From positions 1,248,001-1,312,000 of the forward strand of contig NC_014392.1 of the NCBI RefSeq assembly GCF_000145215.1: 64,000 nt of DNA, read 5' to 3'. Below are positions 42,605 through 54,440 of the stretch, in pieces. Position 1 is the first letter of the stretch; each line of letters starts with the position of its first letter. This stretch comes from Caldicellulosiruptor obsidiansis OB47 (GTDB lineage Bacteria; Bacillota; Thermoanaerobacteria; Caldicellulosiruptorales; Caldicellulosiruptoraceae). The notes under the pieces are model-generated. The model searched no databases. It had not been told where the DNA came from and worked only from the letters and a program-made list of their open reading frames with translations. Both the position numbers and the translations under genes were made by a program.

Positions 42605-43543
42605 ATGAAAAAAAGGCTTGTTGTGCATTCTGTATTTGTAATTGTTTTGTATTTAATAATAACGCTTTTAATGAAGATTGGCATGATAGATGATTATATC
42701 AAACTAAACCTCTTCTTGATAATGTTGAATATCATCTTAGCAGTAAGTTTAAACTTAATAAACGGTATCACTGGTCAGTTTTCACTTGGACATGCAGGAT
42801 TTATGGCAATTGGAGCGTATACCACTGCAGTTTTGACCACCCTTGAAAAACCAGTACCCTTTTATCTCACTGTTTTAATTGGCGGGTTGTTTGCAATGAT
42901 ATGTGGTTTTATAATTGGTCTTCCTGTGTTGCGACTGAGAGGTGACTATCTTGCAATTGCTACATTAGGGTTTGGAGAGATCATAAGAGTAATTATACAA
43001 AATATAGATTACTTAGGTGGTGCAAGTGGAATAAGTGATATACCACAAGGAATTGACTGGACTGGATATTTTGTTATTACAGTCTTAAGTGTAGTGGTTA
43101 TATTAAATATTATCAATTCATCGTTTGGTAGAGCGATGATCGCCATCAGAGAAGATGAGATAGCTGCAGAAGCTATGGGAATCAACACAACTTTATATAA
43201 AGTTATGGCATTTATGATAGGTGCCTTTTTTGCAGGTGTTGCAGGCTCAATTTATTCTGGCTCTTTTGGCTTTATACAGCCAGATATGTTCAACTTCTTT
43301 AAATCAATTGATATATTAGTGATAGTTGTTTTGGGTGGACTTGGAAGCATATCAGGTTCAATTATTTCTGCTATAGTTTTAACAATACTTTCAGCTTTAT
43401 TGCAAGATTATCCTGCAGTGAGAATGGTTTTATATTCTCTTATTTTGATCATAATTATGTTATTTAGACCTCAAGGGCTTATGGGGACAAAAGAAATAAG
43501 ACTTTCAAAACTGATACCAATTGGTGGTGAGAAAAATGCTTAG
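42605..43543 (+). CDS. livM: Branched-chain amino-acid ABC permease LivM
   Basis: 312 residues, many membrane helices. Family segment GITGQFSLGHAGFMAIGAYTTA and coupling loop GRAMIAIREDEIAAEAMGIN. It pairs with LivH to form the channel. Six bases separate it from livH, and its end overlaps livG by 8 bases. Confidence 0.94.
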   Translation: MKKRLVVHSVFVIVLYLIITLLMKIGMIDDYIKLNLFLIMLNIILAVSLNLINGITGQFSLGHAGFMAIGAYTTAVLTTLEKPVPFYLTVLIGGLFAMICGFIIGLPVLRLRGDYLAIATLGFGEIIRVIIQNIDYLGGASGISDIPQGIDWTGYFVITVLSVVVILNIINSSFGRAMIAIREDEIAAEAMGINTTLYKVMAFMIGAFFAGVAGSIYSGSFGFIQPDMFNFFKSIDILVIVVLGGLGSISGSIISAIVLTILSALLQDYPAVRMVLYSLILIIIMLFRPQGLMGTKEIRLSKLIPIGGEKNA

Positions 43544-44306
43544 GATAAAAAATGTGACAGTCAATTTTGGAGGAATTGTGGCGCTGAACAATGTTAATAT
43601 TGATATTGAAAAAGGTGCAATAATCGGGCTAATCGGGCCAAACGGTGCTGGTAAAACCACAGTATTTAATGTGATTTCAGGTATATATAACCCTAATACT
43701 GGCAGGATAGAATTTTCAAACTACGATATAACTTATAAAAAGACATACCAGGTTTCTGCGCTTGGAATTTCAAGGACTTTTCAGAACATAAGGTTGTTTA
43801 AGGAACTAAGTGTTCTTGATAATGTAAAGATTTCATTTCATAAAAACATTAAATATAATTTATTTGACGCAATATTAAGAACTCCTCGATTTTTAAGAGA
43901 GAAAGAACAAATTCAAAAAAAAGCAGAAGAGCTCTTGAAACTCTTTGGACTATATGAAAAAAGGTTTGAATTTGCTAAAAACCTACCTTATGGCGAACAA
44001 AGAAAGCTTGAAATTGTTCGTGCACTTGCAACATCACCAAAATTACTTTTGTTGGATGAGCCAGCAGCGGGAATGAATCCTCAAGAAACACAGGAGCTAA
44101 AGAACCTTATTAAATTTATAAAGGATAAATTTGATTTAACTATACTCTTAATTGAACATGATATGTCAGTTGTAATGGACATATGTGAAAAGATATATGT
44201 GCTTGATTACGGTGAAGTGATTGCGGTAGGATCACCTGAAGACGTCAAAAATAACCCTCGTGTGATAGAAGCATACCTTGGAGAGGGGGATTTAGAGTTT
44301 GCTTAA
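43536..44306 (+). CDS. livG: Branched-chain amino-acid ABC ATPase LivG
   Basis: 256 residues from the ATG at 43536, with GGTGGTGAG upstream inside livM. Walker A GPNGAGKTT, a signature-region YGEQRKLEIVRAL, Walker B LLLLDEPAAGMNP. The extra loop after the Q-region is typical of LivG compared with LivF. Confidence 0.95.
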   Translation: MLRIKNVTVNFGGIVALNNVNIDIEKGAIIGLIGPNGAGKTTVFNVISGIYNPNTGRIEFSNYDITYKKTYQVSALGISRTFQNIRLFKELSVLDNVKISFHKNIKYNLFDAILRTPRFLREKEQIQKKAEELLKLFGLYEKRFEFAKNLPYGEQRKLEIVRALATSPKLLLLDEPAAGMNPQETQELKNLIKFIKDKFDLTILLIEHDMSVVMDICEKIYVLDYGEVIAVGSPEDVKNNPRVIEAYLGEGDLEFA

Positions 44307-45003
44307 AGTAACTGGGATAGATGTGTTCTATGGAGCAATACAGGCTTTGTTTTCAGTATCATTGGAGGTTCAAAAAGGTGAGATTGTTACATTAATTGGT
44401 GCAAACGGCGCAGGAAAGTCTACCCTGCTTAAGACAATCTCTGGTCTTATTAGACCTCGTACAGGTTCAGTCTTTTTTGAAGATATTGACATAACAAAAA
44501 AGTCATCTATAGAGATTGTAAAACTTGGGATTTCCCATGTACCAGAAGGAAGACGCGTCTTTCCAGAGATGACTGTTCTTGAAAATTTAGAGCTTGGAGC
44601 ATATTTAAGAAAGGACAAGCAAGGAATAAAAGAAGATTTGAAAAAGGTATTTGAAAGATTTCCAAGATTATATGAAAGAAAGAACCAGTTAGCAGGTACC
44701 CTCTCTGGTGGAGAGCAGCAAATGCTTGCAATTGGAAGAGCGCTAATGTCAAAGCCAAAGTTACTTTTGCTTGATGAGCCTTCAATGGGATTAGCACCTA
44801 TACTTGTAACTGAGATTTTTAAGATAATAAAAGAGATAAATTCACAAGGTACGACTATACTTTTGATTGAACAAAATGCTCACATGGCACTTTCAATCGC
44901 GGACAGAGCGTATGTAATAGAGACAGGTAAAATTGTTTTATCCGGAGATGCAAAAGAGATTGCAGCAAATCCTGAGGTTAAAAAAGCATATTTGGGTGGG
45001 TAA
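44299..45003 (+). CDS. livF: Branched-chain amino-acid ABC ATPase LivF
   Basis: 234 residues from a TTG after GAGGGGGA, overlapping livG by 8 bases. Walker A GANGAGKST, signature LSGGEQQML, Walker B LLLLDEPSMGLAP. It is the last gene of the five-gene uptake operon. Confidence 0.95.
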   Translation: MLKVTGIDVFYGAIQALFSVSLEVQKGEIVTLIGANGAGKSTLLKTISGLIRPRTGSVFFEDIDITKKSSIEIVKLGISHVPEGRRVFPEMTVLENLELGAYLRKDKQGIKEDLKKVFERFPRLYERKNQLAGTLSGGEQQMLAIGRALMSKPKLLLLDEPSMGLAPILVTEIFKIIKEINSQGTTILLIEQNAHMALSIADRAYVIETGKIVLSGDAKEIAANPEVKKAYLGG

Positions 45004-45017
45004 TCATTTCTAAAGAA

Positions 45018-45073
45018 AACAGGGCTTTTATCCGACAAAATTTTGGAAAAAGCCCTGTTAGAGCTTTATTTTT
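45018..45073. terminator. Bidirectional terminator between livF and pyrE
   Basis: AACAGGGCTTTT (45018-45029) pairs with AAAAGCCCTGTT (45048-45059). T-rich stretches follow on the plus strand (45067-45073), and on the minus strand the hairpin is followed by TTTTC. It closes both the liv and pyr operons. Confidence 0.85.
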
Positions 45074-45661
45074 TTATTCTGTTTTCTTTTTGCTTTTTCT
45101 GCTTCCAGGTTTTACAATAGGTATACCTTCTTTACAAAGCGGACACTCCTCAGGGTCAAAAGTTTCAATTTCAAGCGTAAGAAGAGTTTTCAAAGGATAG
45201 CCAAGGTCAACCTTACCACCACTTCTATCCACAATACCAGCAACTGCTACAATCTCACCTCTGTATTCTTTTACAATCTCAATTATCTCTCTTACAGACC
45301 CACCTGTTGTTATGACATCTTCAACTACTAGAACTTTTTCTCCTTCTTCGATCTTAAATCCTCTTCTGAGTTTCATTATTCCATCTTCTCTTTCTGCAAA
45401 AATAGAACGGCATTTAAGCTGTCTTGCAAGTTCGTATGAAAGTGTTACTGCACCTAATGCTGGACCTATTACAACGTCGACCTGCACATCTTTAAAATAT
45501 TGTGCAAGATCTCTGCAGATCATTTCTGATAAGTTCGGATATTGCAACACTCTTGCGCATTGAAGATACTTTGCACTGTGTTTTCCAGAGGATAAAAGAA
45601 AATGTCCCTCTAATAAAGCATCTGTGTCTTTGAACATTTGAATGTAAGCCTCTTTATTCAT
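45074..45661 (-). CDS. pyrE: Orotate phosphoribosyltransferase
   Basis: 195 residues from the ATG ending at 45661, preceded by AAAGGAGAG; the longer frame to 45679 is not needed. PRPP-binding motif VLVVEDVITTGGS and the substrate hood segment FAEREDG. The C-terminus carries CPLC and a Lys-rich tail. It joins orotate with PRPP to give OMP. It is the last gene of the pyr operon. Confidence 0.95.
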   Translation of the reverse strand: MNKEAYIQMFKDTDALLEGHFLLSSGKHSAKYLQCARVLQYPNLSEMICRDLAQYFKDVQVDVVIGPALGAVTLSYELARQLKCRSIFAEREDGIMKLRRGFKIEEGEKVLVVEDVITTGGSVREIIEIVKEYRGEIVAVAGIVDRSGGKVDLGYPLKTLLTLEIETFDPEECPLCKEGIPIVKPGSRKSKKKTE

Positions 45662-46376
45662 AACTTTCTCTCCTTTCAATGATAGTTAAATCTTGTTTTT
45701 CAATTCCTCTTTCTTTTAAAAACTGTTGCCACCAGTCTTGATATGCTATTGTGGAAAGCTCATTTCCAAGATGAGACCAATCGCCCTCAACAACAAGGTG
45801 GTATTTCCCATCTTTATACTCGATTATATTTATAGCAGTATTGTCCTGCCACAAAATCTCGTTGAGTCTTTCAAATTCATATCCTTTTATATACGTGAGA
45901 AGAGCCCTAATTAATGTTCCATGGGTTACAATACATATTTTCTTCCCAACATTTGACTTTACGATGTTCTCAAAAGCAGATTTTGCTCTCAAGAAAAGTT
46001 CATACATACTTTCGCCATTTGGCATACAGTGCTTGTGAGGCATTTTCTCCCACATTTCGTACTCTGTTGGATAAAGCAAAGGAAGTTCATCCCAGCACCT
46101 ATCTTCCCAATCTCCACCGTTTATCTCTATCAAATCTTCTCTTACTATAATATTTATATTTCTGCCCTCCGCTATCTTACTTGCAGTATAGAAGGCTCTT
46201 TTCAGAGGACTCGAATAAATTACATCAAAATGGACATTTTTTAATCTTTCTGCAAGTTTTTGAGCTTGCAATTTGCCTTTTTCTGTTACATTAGAATCTG
46301 TAATACCATGAAACCTTCTTACAAAATTCCCTTCTGCCTCTGCATGACGAATAAGATATACAACTGTCTTTGACAT
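45654..46376 (-). CDS. Histidine-phosphatase (phosphoglycerate-mutase-like) protein
   Basis: 240 residues from the ATG ending at 46376 (GAGGTGA 8 bases upstream; the GTG at 46388 is rejected). The catalytic RHA motif (YLIRHAEAEGN), the second His (IVTHGTLIRAL) and the general-acid Glu (LIEINGGDWED) are present. The substrate is unknown. It is wedged between pyrD and pyrE with an 8-base overlap to pyrE, so it is made with the pyrimidine enzymes and may act on a nucleotide or sugar phosphate of that pathway. Confidence 0.85.
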   Translation of the reverse strand: MSKTVVYLIRHAEAEGNFVRRFHGITDSNVTEKGKLQAQKLAERLKNVHFDVIYSSPLKRAFYTASKIAEGRNINIIVREDLIEINGGDWEDRCWDELPLLYPTEYEMWEKMPHKHCMPNGESMYELFLRAKSAFENIVKSNVGKKICIVTHGTLIRALLTYIKGYEFERLNEILWQDNTAINIIEYKDGKYHLVVEGDWSHLGNELSTIAYQDWWQQFLKERGIEKQDLTIIERRESYE

Positions 46377-46389
46377 TTTTGCTTTCACC

Positions 46390-47292
46390 TCAGATATTTA
46401 TGTTACCTACAAGTTCTCTTATGGAATTAAAACCCATTATTTCAAGATAAGCCTCAATTCCCTCTTTAATTTCATAAACTGCATTGGGATTTATAAAATT
46501 TACAGTGCCTATCTGAATGGCAGTTGCTCCTGCAATGATAAACTCAATAGCATCTTTGTGGTTCATAATTCCCCCCATCCCGATGATCGGTATCTTAACT
46601 TTTTTAAAGCACTCATAAACCATTCTTACTGCAATTGGTTTTATCGCAGGGCCAGAAAGCCCACCTGTTACCATCTTTATCAGGGGTTTTCTTGTCTCAA
46701 TATCAATTGCCATAGCAGATATGGTGTTTATAAGTGAAATTGCATCTGCTCCTGCTTTTTCTGCAGCTACTGCCAACTGGGTTATATCTGTGACATTTGG
46801 TGTTAGTTTAACTATTACAGGGCACGCAGATACTTTCTTTACTTCTTTTGTTATCTCATAAACTTTATTTGGGTCTTTCCCAAATACCATACCACCTTCT
46901 TTTACATTGGGACATGACAGATTTACTTCTATCATGTCTACAAGTGGACTTACTATTTTTGCAAGGTCCATAAATTCCTCTTTGCTAAAACCGTTAATGT
47001 TAGCAATTATCTTTGTATCAAACTTTCTTAAAAAGGGAAGCTCATCATTTACAAAAGCTTCAACTCCCGGATTTTCAAGTCCAACTGAGTTTATTATTCC
47101 GCCGTAGACCTCACACAGTCTTGGCTGAGGGTTACCAGTACGCTTTTTGAGAGTTATTCCTTTTGTTGAAATTCCTCCAAATAGATTTAAGTCAATCAGT
47201 TTTGAAAATTCACGACCAAATCCAAATGTTCCTGATGCAGCAATAACCGGGTTTTTAAGTTTTATACCTGCTATTTCAACTTCTAAATTCAT
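46390..47292 (-). CDS. pyrD: Dihydroorotate dehydrogenase, class 1B catalytic subunit
   Basis: 300 residues. FMN-binding barrel; the catalytic base is the Cys in EVNLSCPNVK, which marks class 1 enzymes. The presence of pyrK next door makes it the NAD-linked 1B type. It oxidises dihydroorotate to orotate. ATGA overlap with pyrK and GGAGGTTG upstream. Confidence 0.96.
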   Translation of the reverse strand: MNLEVEIAGIKLKNPVIAASGTFGFGREFSKLIDLNLFGGISTKGITLKKRTGNPQPRLCEVYGGIINSVGLENPGVEAFVNDELPFLRKFDTKIIANINGFSKEEFMDLAKIVSPLVDMIEVNLSCPNVKEGGMVFGKDPNKVYEITKEVKKVSACPVIVKLTPNVTDITQLAVAAEKAGADAISLINTISAMAIDIETRKPLIKMVTGGLSGPAIKPIAVRMVYECFKKVKIPIIGMGGIMNHKDAIEFIIAGATAIQIGTVNFINPNAVYEIKEGIEAYLEIMGFNSIRELVGNINI

Positions 47293-48056
47293 TCAATTTC
47301 AACCTCCATTATATCAAAAACAGGACCATCTGAACACACATGATACACATTGTCATCTTTTCCTTTTATGCTGCAACAAAGACATGCGCCTATCCCGCAC
47401 GCCATTTTTTCCTCTAAAGAGGCATAACATTTTACAGGAAGTTTAAGGTTTTTAATAGCTTTTAACATGGGTTTTGGTCCACAGCAAAAAACTACTTTAT
47501 ATTTTTCTTTTGAAAAATTGTTTTTGAAGATATCAACTACATTTCCTTTATAACCGCAACTACCATCATCTGTTGAAATTAAAGTATTATCACAAATATC
47601 TTTAAATTTTTCTACTAAGAACATTGAATTTGAATCTCTGAATCCAAGAAATATATCAACCCTATTACCTTTATTTTTTAGTTCTTTACATAATCCGACA
47701 AGGGGGAAAATACCAACCCCCCCTCCAATTATAGCAACATTTTCGTCGGAGATGTCTGTCAAAAATGAATTTCCAAGTGGACCTAATACATCAATAGTTT
47801 CTCCTTTTGATTTTTGAGAAAGAAGTTTTGTGCCTTTACCTACCACTTTGTAACCAATATAAACTCTTTTTCCCTCAACAAAAGAGATACTAAGAGGTCT
47901 TCTCAAAAGAGGATAAATGCTCTCTTTATCAATTAGAATATTCACAAAATTACCCGGTTTAAAATTCTCTGCTAAATATTCAGATTCAAAGGATAAGAGA
48001 AATATATCATTTGCAATCTTTACATTTTCTTCAATTTCAACGTCTAATAGTTTCAT
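47289..48056 (-). CDS. pyrK: Dihydroorotate dehydrogenase electron-transfer subunit
   Basis: 255 residues from the ATG ending at 48056, with AGGAGAG upstream (a TTG two codons earlier is too close to it). FAD domain with RRPLSIS, NAD-site [14 protein letters not shown], and the 2Fe-2S cysteines in [14 protein letters not shown] plus a later HVCSDGP. It passes electrons from PyrD to NAD. It starts inside the end of carB. Confidence 0.95.
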   Translation of the reverse strand: MKLLDVEIEENVKIANDIFLLSFESEYLAENFKPGNFVNILIDKESIYPLLRRPLSISFVEGKRVYIGYKVVGKGTKLLSQKSKGETIDVLGPLGNSFLTDISDENVAIIGGGVGIFPLVGLCKELKNKGNRVDIFLGFRDSNSMFLVEKFKDICDNTLISTDDGSCGYKGNVVDIFKNNFSKEKYKVVFCCGPKPMLKAIKNLKLPVKCYASLEEKMACGIGACLCCSIKGKDDNVYHVCSDGPVFDIMEVEIE

Positions 48057-51000
48057 TATCAATCTCTCCTATGTTAAATATGTCAAGTTCTCTTTTTTGT
48101 TTTAGAAATTCAATAATTTCAACCACAGCCTTTGCAGTATCAACTGAAGTGAAGATTGGCACTTTGTTTTCCACAGCAAATCTTCTTATTAAAAAACCAT
48201 CTCTTTGCGGCTGCCTTCCTTTTGTAGGAGTATTGATGACAATGTTGATTTCTCCTTTTCTAATTAAATCTATTATATTTGGACTTCCTTCAGACACTTT
48301 TTTAACGTGATTTGCAGCAACCTGATAAAAATTCAGATGTTTTGCTGTCTTTGATGTTGCATATATCTTGAATCCAAGCTTTTCAAACTTCTCAGCAATT
48401 GGGATGATTTCATTTTTATCAGGGTCAGCAACAGTAAAAAGCACTCCACCTTCTAATGGGAGTTTTGTTCCGCTTGCAACAAGTCCTTTGTAAAGAGCAA
48501 TATAGTAGTCTTTCGAAATTCCCATAACCTCACCTGTTGACTTCATCTCAGGACCAAGTGATACTTCAACATCAGGCAGTTTTTCAAATGAGAAAACAGG
48601 AACTTTAAAGGCATAGAAATCTTTTTTCGGCAAAAGTCCAACTGTGTTTACCAAATCTTTCAGTCTATATCCCAAACTTACCATTGTTGCAAGCTCAACC
48701 ATGGGAACACCAGTTACTTTGCTTAAAAACGGCACAGTTCTGCTGCCTCTTGGATTGACTTCAATAACGTAAAGCTCTTCATTTTGGACAATGAATTGAA
48801 CATTTATAAGTCCTTTGCATTCAAGTTCTTTTGCTATTTTATGTGTGTATTCAACAATTCTATCTTCAATATACTTTGAAATATTCCTTGCTGGATATAG
48901 AGAAATACTATCTCCTGAATGAACACCTGCTCTTTCGATGTGCTCCATTATTCCTGGAATTAAGATGTCCTCACCATCAGATATAGCATCAACTTCTATT
49001 TCCTTTCCGACAATATATTTATCAATAAGAATAGGATGATCATTGAGATTCTTTGCATAGCTTAGCATTTCCACAATATCATTATCGTCAAAAGCAATCT
49101 TCATACCCTGTCCGCCCAGAACATATGAAGGTCTTACAAGCACAGGATAACCCAATGAGTTTGCTATTTCAAGTGCTTCTTGCAAAGCAAAACATGTAAA
49201 ACCTGGAGGTCTTTTAATGTTAAGTTTATTTAAAATCTTGTCAAATCTTTCCCTGTCCTCTGCAATGTCTATTCCCTCTGCACTTGTACCAAAAATCTTG
49301 ATACCCTCTTTTGCAAGCTGCTGGGAAAGTTTTATAGCTGTTTGACCACCAAATTGAACTATCACCCCATCTGCCTTTACAGTTTCAATGACATTCAAAA
49401 CATCTTCTTTTGTAAGCGGTTCAAAGAAGAGCATATCTGAGGTATCAAAATCGGTACTTACAGTTTCAGGATTATTATTTATTATGACCGACTTTATACC
49501 CAGCTTTGAAAGTGTATAACTGCTGTGGACAGAAGTATAGTCAAATTCGATTCCCTGACCAATTCTTATTGGACCTGAACCAAGAACAACAATTTTTCTC
49601 TCTGTATCTGATGTTTGTGATACTGCTACATCATTTTCTCTTTCATATGTTGAGTAATAATAAGGAGTTTTTGCTTCAAATTCTGCTGCGCATGTGTCAA
49701 CCATTTTATATACCGGTGTTATGTTTAGGTTCTTTCTCATACTTCTTACATCATTTTCAAATATACCTTTGATATTTGCAATTGTCTTGTCACTGAATCC
49801 CATCTTTTTTGCTTCAAGTAAAATGCTGCTGTTTAGTTCTTCTTTTTTGATTTTTTCTTCCATATCAATTATATTTTTAATCTTATTAAGGAAAAATTTA
49901 TCCACTTTGCTTATTCGATATAGATATTCTACTTCATAACCTCTTCTTATAGCCTCGGCAATTGCAAATATTCTTCTATCATCAGCCTCGATTATAAGTT
50001 GCGTAAGAGTTTGATTATCGAAATTTTTAAGCTCTGGAAGGTCTAAATAATCCAGTCCAATATCAAGTGAGCGTATACCCTTTAAAAGACCTTCTTCGAA
50101 TGTTCTTCCTATCGCCATGACTTCTCCAGTTGCCTTCATTTGTGTGCCAAGCTTTCTGTTTGCATAAGTGAATTTGTCAAACGGCCATCGAGGAATTTTC
50201 AAAACAACATAGTCAAGTGCTGGTTCAAAACTTGCATATGTCATTTTTGTAATGGCATTTTCTATTTCGTCAAGTGTATAGCCAAGCGCAATCTTTGCAG
50301 CAATTCTTGCAATAGGATACCCTGTTGCTTTTGAAGCCAAAGCAGATGAGCGGCTGACCCTTGGATTTACTTCAATCACTGCATATTCAAAGTTCTCAGG
50401 ATTTAGAGCAAATTGAACGTTACAACCACCTTCAATTTTAAGTACATCAATGATCTTTAATGCAGACGACCTTAGCATTTGATATTCTTTGTCTGAAAGC
50501 GTCTGCGATGGTGCAACAACAATGCTGTCGCCTGTATGAATTCCAACTGGATCAATATTTTCCATATTACATACAGTAATAAGACACCCGTTTGAATCTC
50601 GCATAACCTCATACTCTATCTCTTTCCACCCTTTTATACTTTTCTCAACAAGTATTTGGTGTACAGGACTGTATGAAAGACCTTTTCTTGCAATCTCTAC
50701 AAACTCATCTTCATTGTTTGCAATGCCACCGCCAGTTCCACCAAGAGTATATGCCGGTCTTATTATAACCGGAAAGCCAATCTTTTTTGCAAACGCAACA
50801 CCATCTTCAACACAGTTTACAACTTCACTTGGAACAACAGGTTCACCAATTTTTATCATTAACTCTTTGAAAAGAAGCCTGTCTTCTGCAAACTCAATAG
50901 CTTCAATATTTGTTCCAATTACTTTGACATTATATTTATCAAGAATACCACTTTTGTAGAGTTCAACAGCAGTGTTAAGTCCTGTCTGCCCTCCAAGTGT

Positions 51001-51264
51001 CGGTAAGATGGCATCCACTCTTTCTTTTTGGATTATCTTTTCTATTATTTCACACGTTATTGGTTCTATATAAATGCTGTCTGCCATTGTTTTGTCTGTC
51101 ATTATTGTTGCAGGGTTTGAGTTTATAAGGACAACTTCAATTCCTTCTTCTTTTAAAGCTTTACAAGCCTGACTTCCTGAATAGTCAAATTCAGCTGCTT
51201 GACCAATTATTATCGGTCCTGAACCTATAACTAAAACCTTTTTTATATCCTTTCTCAGTGGCAC
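48037..51264 (-). CDS. carB: Carbamoyl-phosphate synthase large subunit
   Basis: 1,075 residues from a GTG after GAGGTGAG. Two homologous ATP-grasp halves, each opening with a GSGPI-IGQ-EFDY motif, then the C-terminal regulatory domain ([24 protein letters not shown]). It makes carbamoyl phosphate from bicarbonate, two ATP and ammonia from the small subunit. The gene for that small subunit, carA, is not next to it. Confidence 0.97.
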   Translation of the reverse strand: MPLRKDIKKVLVIGSGPIIIGQAAEFDYSGSQACKALKEEGIEVVLINSNPATIMTDKTMADSIYIEPITCEIIEKIIQKERVDAILPTLGGQTGLNTAVELYKSGILDKYNVKVIGTNIEAIEFAEDRLLFKELMIKIGEPVVPSEVVNCVEDGVAFAKKIGFPVIIRPAYTLGGTGGGIANNEDEFVEIARKGLSYSPVHQILVEKSIKGWKEIEYEVMRDSNGCLITVCNMENIDPVGIHTGDSIVVAPSQTLSDKEYQMLRSSALKIIDVLKIEGGCNVQFALNPENFEYAVIEVNPRVSRSSALASKATGYPIARIAAKIALGYTLDEIENAITKMTYASFEPALDYVVLKIPRWPFDKFTYANRKLGTQMKATGEVMAIGRTFEEGLLKGIRSLDIGLDYLDLPELKNFDNQTLTQLIIEADDRRIFAIAEAIRRGYEVEYLYRISKVDKFFLNKIKNIIDMEEKIKKEELNSSILLEAKKMGFSDKTIANIKGIFENDVRSMRKNLNITPVYKMVDTCAAEFEAKTPYYYSTYERENDVAVSQTSDTERKIVVLGSGPIRIGQGIEFDYTSVHSSYTLSKLGIKSVIINNNPETVSTDFDTSDMLFFEPLTKEDVLNVIETVKADGVIVQFGGQTAIKLSQQLAKEGIKIFGTSAEGIDIAEDRERFDKILNKLNIKRPPGFTCFALQEALEIANSLGYPVLVRPSYVLGGQGMKIAFDDNDIVEMLSYAKNLNDHPILIDKYIVGKEIEVDAISDGEDILIPGIMEHIERAGVHSGDSISLYPARNISKYIEDRIVEYTHKIAKELECKGLINVQFIVQNEELYVIEVNPRGSRTVPFLSKVTGVPMVELATMVSLGYRLKDLVNTVGLLPKKDFYAFKVPVFSFEKLPDVEVSLGPEMKSTGEVMGISKDYYIALYKGLVASGTKLPLEGGVLFTVADPDKNEIIPIAEKFEKLGFKIYATSKTAKHLNFYQVAANHVKKVSEGSPNIIDLIRKGEINIVINTPTKGRQPQRDGFLIRRFAVENKVPIFTSVDTAKAVVEIIEFLKQKRELDIFNIGEIDNETIRR

Positions 51265-51296
51265 TTTAAAGTCTCACCTCTTTTGATTTTGTTTTC

Positions 51297-52214
51297 CTAT
51301 GAAATTACTGCATTAATACTTTCTTTGATGTTTTTTGAAGCCAAATAACTACTTTTCTCAAAATCAGAATTAACATAGTTTTTGTATGCATAGATAATAT
51401 CACGTGACGAATTTACTATTATGCCCATGTTGTTGCTGTCCACAAAATATTTCAAATCTTCTACTTTTCCTCCCTGCACACCGATGCCAGGTACAAGTAG
51501 GAAAGAGTTTGGCAAGATTTGCCTTATTCTTTTACCAGCTTCTGGCTGGGTTGCACCTACAACAGCTCCAATATCACTGTAACCTTCTTTTCCTACACAG
51601 TTTTTCCCCCATTCATACACTTTTTCAGCAACTATTTCATAAAGTTTTTTATCTTCAACTACAATATCTTGAATGTCAGCAGAAGAAGGATTAGAAGTTT
51701 TAACAAGTACAAATAGACCTTTTTTGAATCTCTCACAGTCTTCAACAAATGGCTTTATACTATCTTGCCCGAGATAAGGATTTGTTGTGATTGCGTCAAA
51801 TTCAAAGAACCTTATCTTCTTATTAAAAACAGGAGTTTCACCAATGTAAGCATTTGAGTATCCCTTTGCTGAACTTGAAATATCATTTCTCTTACCATCA
51901 AAGATTACAATAAGCTTTTTGTTTTTTGCATATTCACAGAGTTTATGCAAAACCTCAAACCCATGATAAGAATACTGTTCAAAAAATGCTGCCTGAAACT
52001 TTACCCCAACCACATTTTCTTCCACAGCATCAATAATTCTTCGGTTGTATTCAAATAAAATAGTTTTTAAATTATCAATCTCGCTTTTTTCATTGTAATA
52101 GAATCTTTTAATAAAATAATCTGGTATATTTTCAATGGTTGTATCAATTCCTGCTATAAGAACACTATTCTTCTTTTTTATAGCATCAATTAATCTGTCT
52201 GAAAAGTTTAACAA
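51297..52214 (-). CDS. pyrF: Orotidine-5'-phosphate decarboxylase, long (type 2) form
   Basis: 305 residues from a TTG after AAGGACGGTG. The catalytic Lys-Asp network is in [20 protein letters not shown], which identifies the longer type 2 subfamily rather than the short Bacillus type. It removes CO2 from OMP to give UMP. It overlaps the end of pyrC by 7 bases. Confidence 0.94.
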   Translation of the reverse strand: MLNFSDRLIDAIKKKNSVLIAGIDTTIENIPDYFIKRFYYNEKSEIDNLKTILFEYNRRIIDAVEENVVGVKFQAAFFEQYSYHGFEVLHKLCEYAKNKKLIVIFDGKRNDISSSAKGYSNAYIGETPVFNKKIRFFEFDAITTNPYLGQDSIKPFVEDCERFKKGLFVLVKTSNPSSADIQDIVVEDKKLYEIVAEKVYEWGKNCVGKEGYSDIGAVVGATQPEAGKRIRQILPNSFLLVPGIGVQGGKVEDLKYFVDSNNMGIIVNSSRDIIYAYKNYVNSDFEKSSYLASKNIKESINAVIS

Positions 52215-53500
52215 TTCAAAACACCGTCCTTTTTTAATATCTTCCCATTGTATATTACTGTCTCAACATAAGAAGTCAAAATTTTTCCCAAAAACACACT
52301 ATTTTTTGACTTTGACACAATGTTTTTTTCTTTTACTTCCCATTTTTTCTTTAAATCCACAATAACAAGATTTGCTTTTTCACCTTCTTTTATAATGTTT
52401 GGAGAAAGTCCAATTATTTTTCTTGGGTTGTGGTTTAAAAGTTCTACTATCTCCCCGATATCAAATGCATTTTTTTCTACAAGATATGTTATTAGCACAG
52501 AAAATGCAGTCTCAAAACCAATTGTACCACTTGCAGCAAGATTAAATTCGACATTCTTTTCATCTTTGTGATGCGGGGCATGGTCTGTTGATATACAGTC
52601 TATTATACCTTCTTTTAATCCTTCAATCAAAGCTTCAACATCCTCTTGTGTTCTCAGAGGAGGGTTTACTTTTGCGTTTGTGTTAAATCCAAGTACCTCT
52701 TCTTCTGTAAGGCTTATATAATGCGGGCATGTGTCAGCCGTGACATTTACATCCCACTCTTTTGCCATTTTTATAAGTCTAACAGATTCTTTGGTAGATA
52801 CATGGGTTATATGAATATGTGCTTTTGTTTCTTTTGCAAGAAGAATATCTCTTGCAACAATTATTGATTCTGCCTCACGTGGAATTCCTCTAAGTCCTGT
52901 GATTGTTGATACATATCCTAAATTTATCTGTCCTCCTTCAGATAAGTTCGTATCTTCACAGTGTGAGATGACAGGTATCGAAAAATCTTTAGAGTACAAA
53001 AGAGCATTTCTCATTAGATTAGCGTTCATAACACACTTTCCGTCATCTGATATAGCAATAGCACCTTCATCTTTCATAAATCCTATCTCAGCAAGCTCTT
53101 CTCCTAAAAGTGCTTTTGTTATAGCCCCAACAGGTAACACCTCAATTGGTGAGACTTCTCTTGCACGATATTTTATATACGCAACCATTGCTCTGTTGTC
53201 TACAGGAGGGTTTGTATTTGGCATACAACAGATTGTTGTAAATCCTCCTGCTGCGGCAGACCTGCTACCGCTCTTTATGTCTTCTTTGTACTCAAAACCA
53301 GGTTCTCGCAAATGACAGTGAATATCGGTAAAGCTTGGCATTACATACTTGCCGCTTGCATCTATTATAATCATCTTCTCCGGATTTTCTTCTATGTTTT
53401 TACTAATCTTTTCTATCTTGTCATCAACTATCAATATATCAACTTTTTCAAGTTTGTCGTGAAGACTATTTACAATCTGTGCATTTTTTATCAATATCAT
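52208..53500 (-). CDS. pyrC: Dihydroorotase
   Basis: 430 residues from the ATG ending at 53500, which overlaps the pyrB stop as TGATG. Zinc ligands in [17 protein letters not shown], and later His residues in VISHCED and [10 protein letters not shown], with the catalytic Asp in [10 protein letters not shown]. It closes the ring from carbamoyl aspartate to dihydroorotate. Confidence 0.95.
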   Translation of the reverse strand: MILIKNAQIVNSLHDKLEKVDILIVDDKIEKISKNIEENPEKMIIIDASGKYVMPSFTDIHCHLREPGFEYKEDIKSGSRSAAAGGFTTICCMPNTNPPVDNRAMVAYIKYRAREVSPIEVLPVGAITKALLGEELAEIGFMKDEGAIAISDDGKCVMNANLMRNALLYSKDFSIPVISHCEDTNLSEGGQINLGYVSTITGLRGIPREAESIIVARDILLAKETKAHIHITHVSTKESVRLIKMAKEWDVNVTADTCPHYISLTEEEVLGFNTNAKVNPPLRTQEDVEALIEGLKEGIIDCISTDHAPHHKDEKNVEFNLAASGTIGFETAFSVLITYLVEKNAFDIGEIVELLNHNPRKIIGLSPNIIKEGEKANLVIVDLKKKWEVKEKNIVSKSKNSVFLGKILTSYVETVIYNGKILKKDGVLNC

Positions 53501-54426
53501 CACCTGTAAATTCCCTCCTTGCGTGTGCAAAGGTATAAAACTGCCATTCTAACAGCAATACCGTTTGTAACTTGCTCATTGATAGTTGAATTTGGCAGTT
53601 GCATAATTTCTGAAGAGATTTCAACTCCTCTGTTGACAGGACCAGGGTGCATAATCAAGGTGTTGTCTGAAACATATTTCATTATATCTTCGTTTAACCC
53701 ATAAAATTTGTAATATTCTTGCTTTGAGGTTATAAAGCCCCGTTTTTGTCTCTCAAGCTGAATCCTCAAATCTATTACAACATCTTTTCCTGAGACTGCC
53801 TCTTCCAAAGAAGATGCAACCTTGGCAAAGTTTTCAATATAAGGTGGAATAAGTGTTTGTGGTCCAAACACTGTGATTTGGTTGTCAAACTTGGAAAGTC
53901 CCCAAATGTTGCTCCTTGCAACCCTGCTGTGAAGAATATCGCCAATGATTGCTATCTTCAATTTCTCAATTGTTCCAAGCCTTTCTCTAATTGTGAACAT
54001 ATCAAGTAGTGCCTGTGTTGGATGCTCATTCATTCCATCACCAGCGTTTATGACCGAAAATGAGCAGTTTTTGGCAATAAAATGCGGCACACCAGAAACT
54101 GAATGTCTGACAATTAGCACATCTGTTTTTAGAGCTTCCAAAGTTTTTACAGTGTCAAGCAAAGACTCTCCTTTCTGCACACTACTGGTTTGCACAGATA
54201 TAGAGGTTGTATTGGCACTCATAAACTTTGCTGCAAGCTCAAACGATGTTCGTGTTCTGGTACTATTTTCATAAAACAGAGTTACAACCGAATACCCCTG
54301 CAGATGAGGAGTCTTTTTAGTTTCACTCTTTAAAATTGTCTTCATATCTTTTGCAAGGTTGAGTATTTTTAAAATATCCTCTTTTGAAATCTCTCTTAAA
54401 CCAAGCAAATGTTTCAATTTATTCAC
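53500..54426 (-). CDS. pyrB: Aspartate carbamoyltransferase catalytic subunit
   Basis: 308 residues. The carbamoyl-phosphate motif is [13 protein letters not shown], with later HPTQALLD and the aspartate loop around [18 protein letters not shown] precedes the ATG. No pyrI regulatory gene is adjacent. The upstream spacer holds a terminator-like hairpin. Confidence 0.96.
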   Translation of the reverse strand: MNKLKHLLGLREISKEDILKILNLAKDMKTILKSETKKTPHLQGYSVVTLFYENSTRTRTSFELAAKFMSANTTSISVQTSSVQKGESLLDTVKTLEALKTDVLIVRHSVSGVPHFIAKNCSFSVINAGDGMNEHPTQALLDMFTIRERLGTIEKLKIAIIGDILHSRVARSNIWGLSKFDNQITVFGPQTLIPPYIENFAKVASSLEEAVSGKDVVIDLRIQLERQKRGFITSKQEYYKFYGLNEDIMKYVSDNTLIMHPGPVNRGVEISSEIMQLPNSTINEQVTNGIAVRMAVLYLCTRKEGIYR

Positions 54427-54440
54427 CTCCGATTGTTTAC

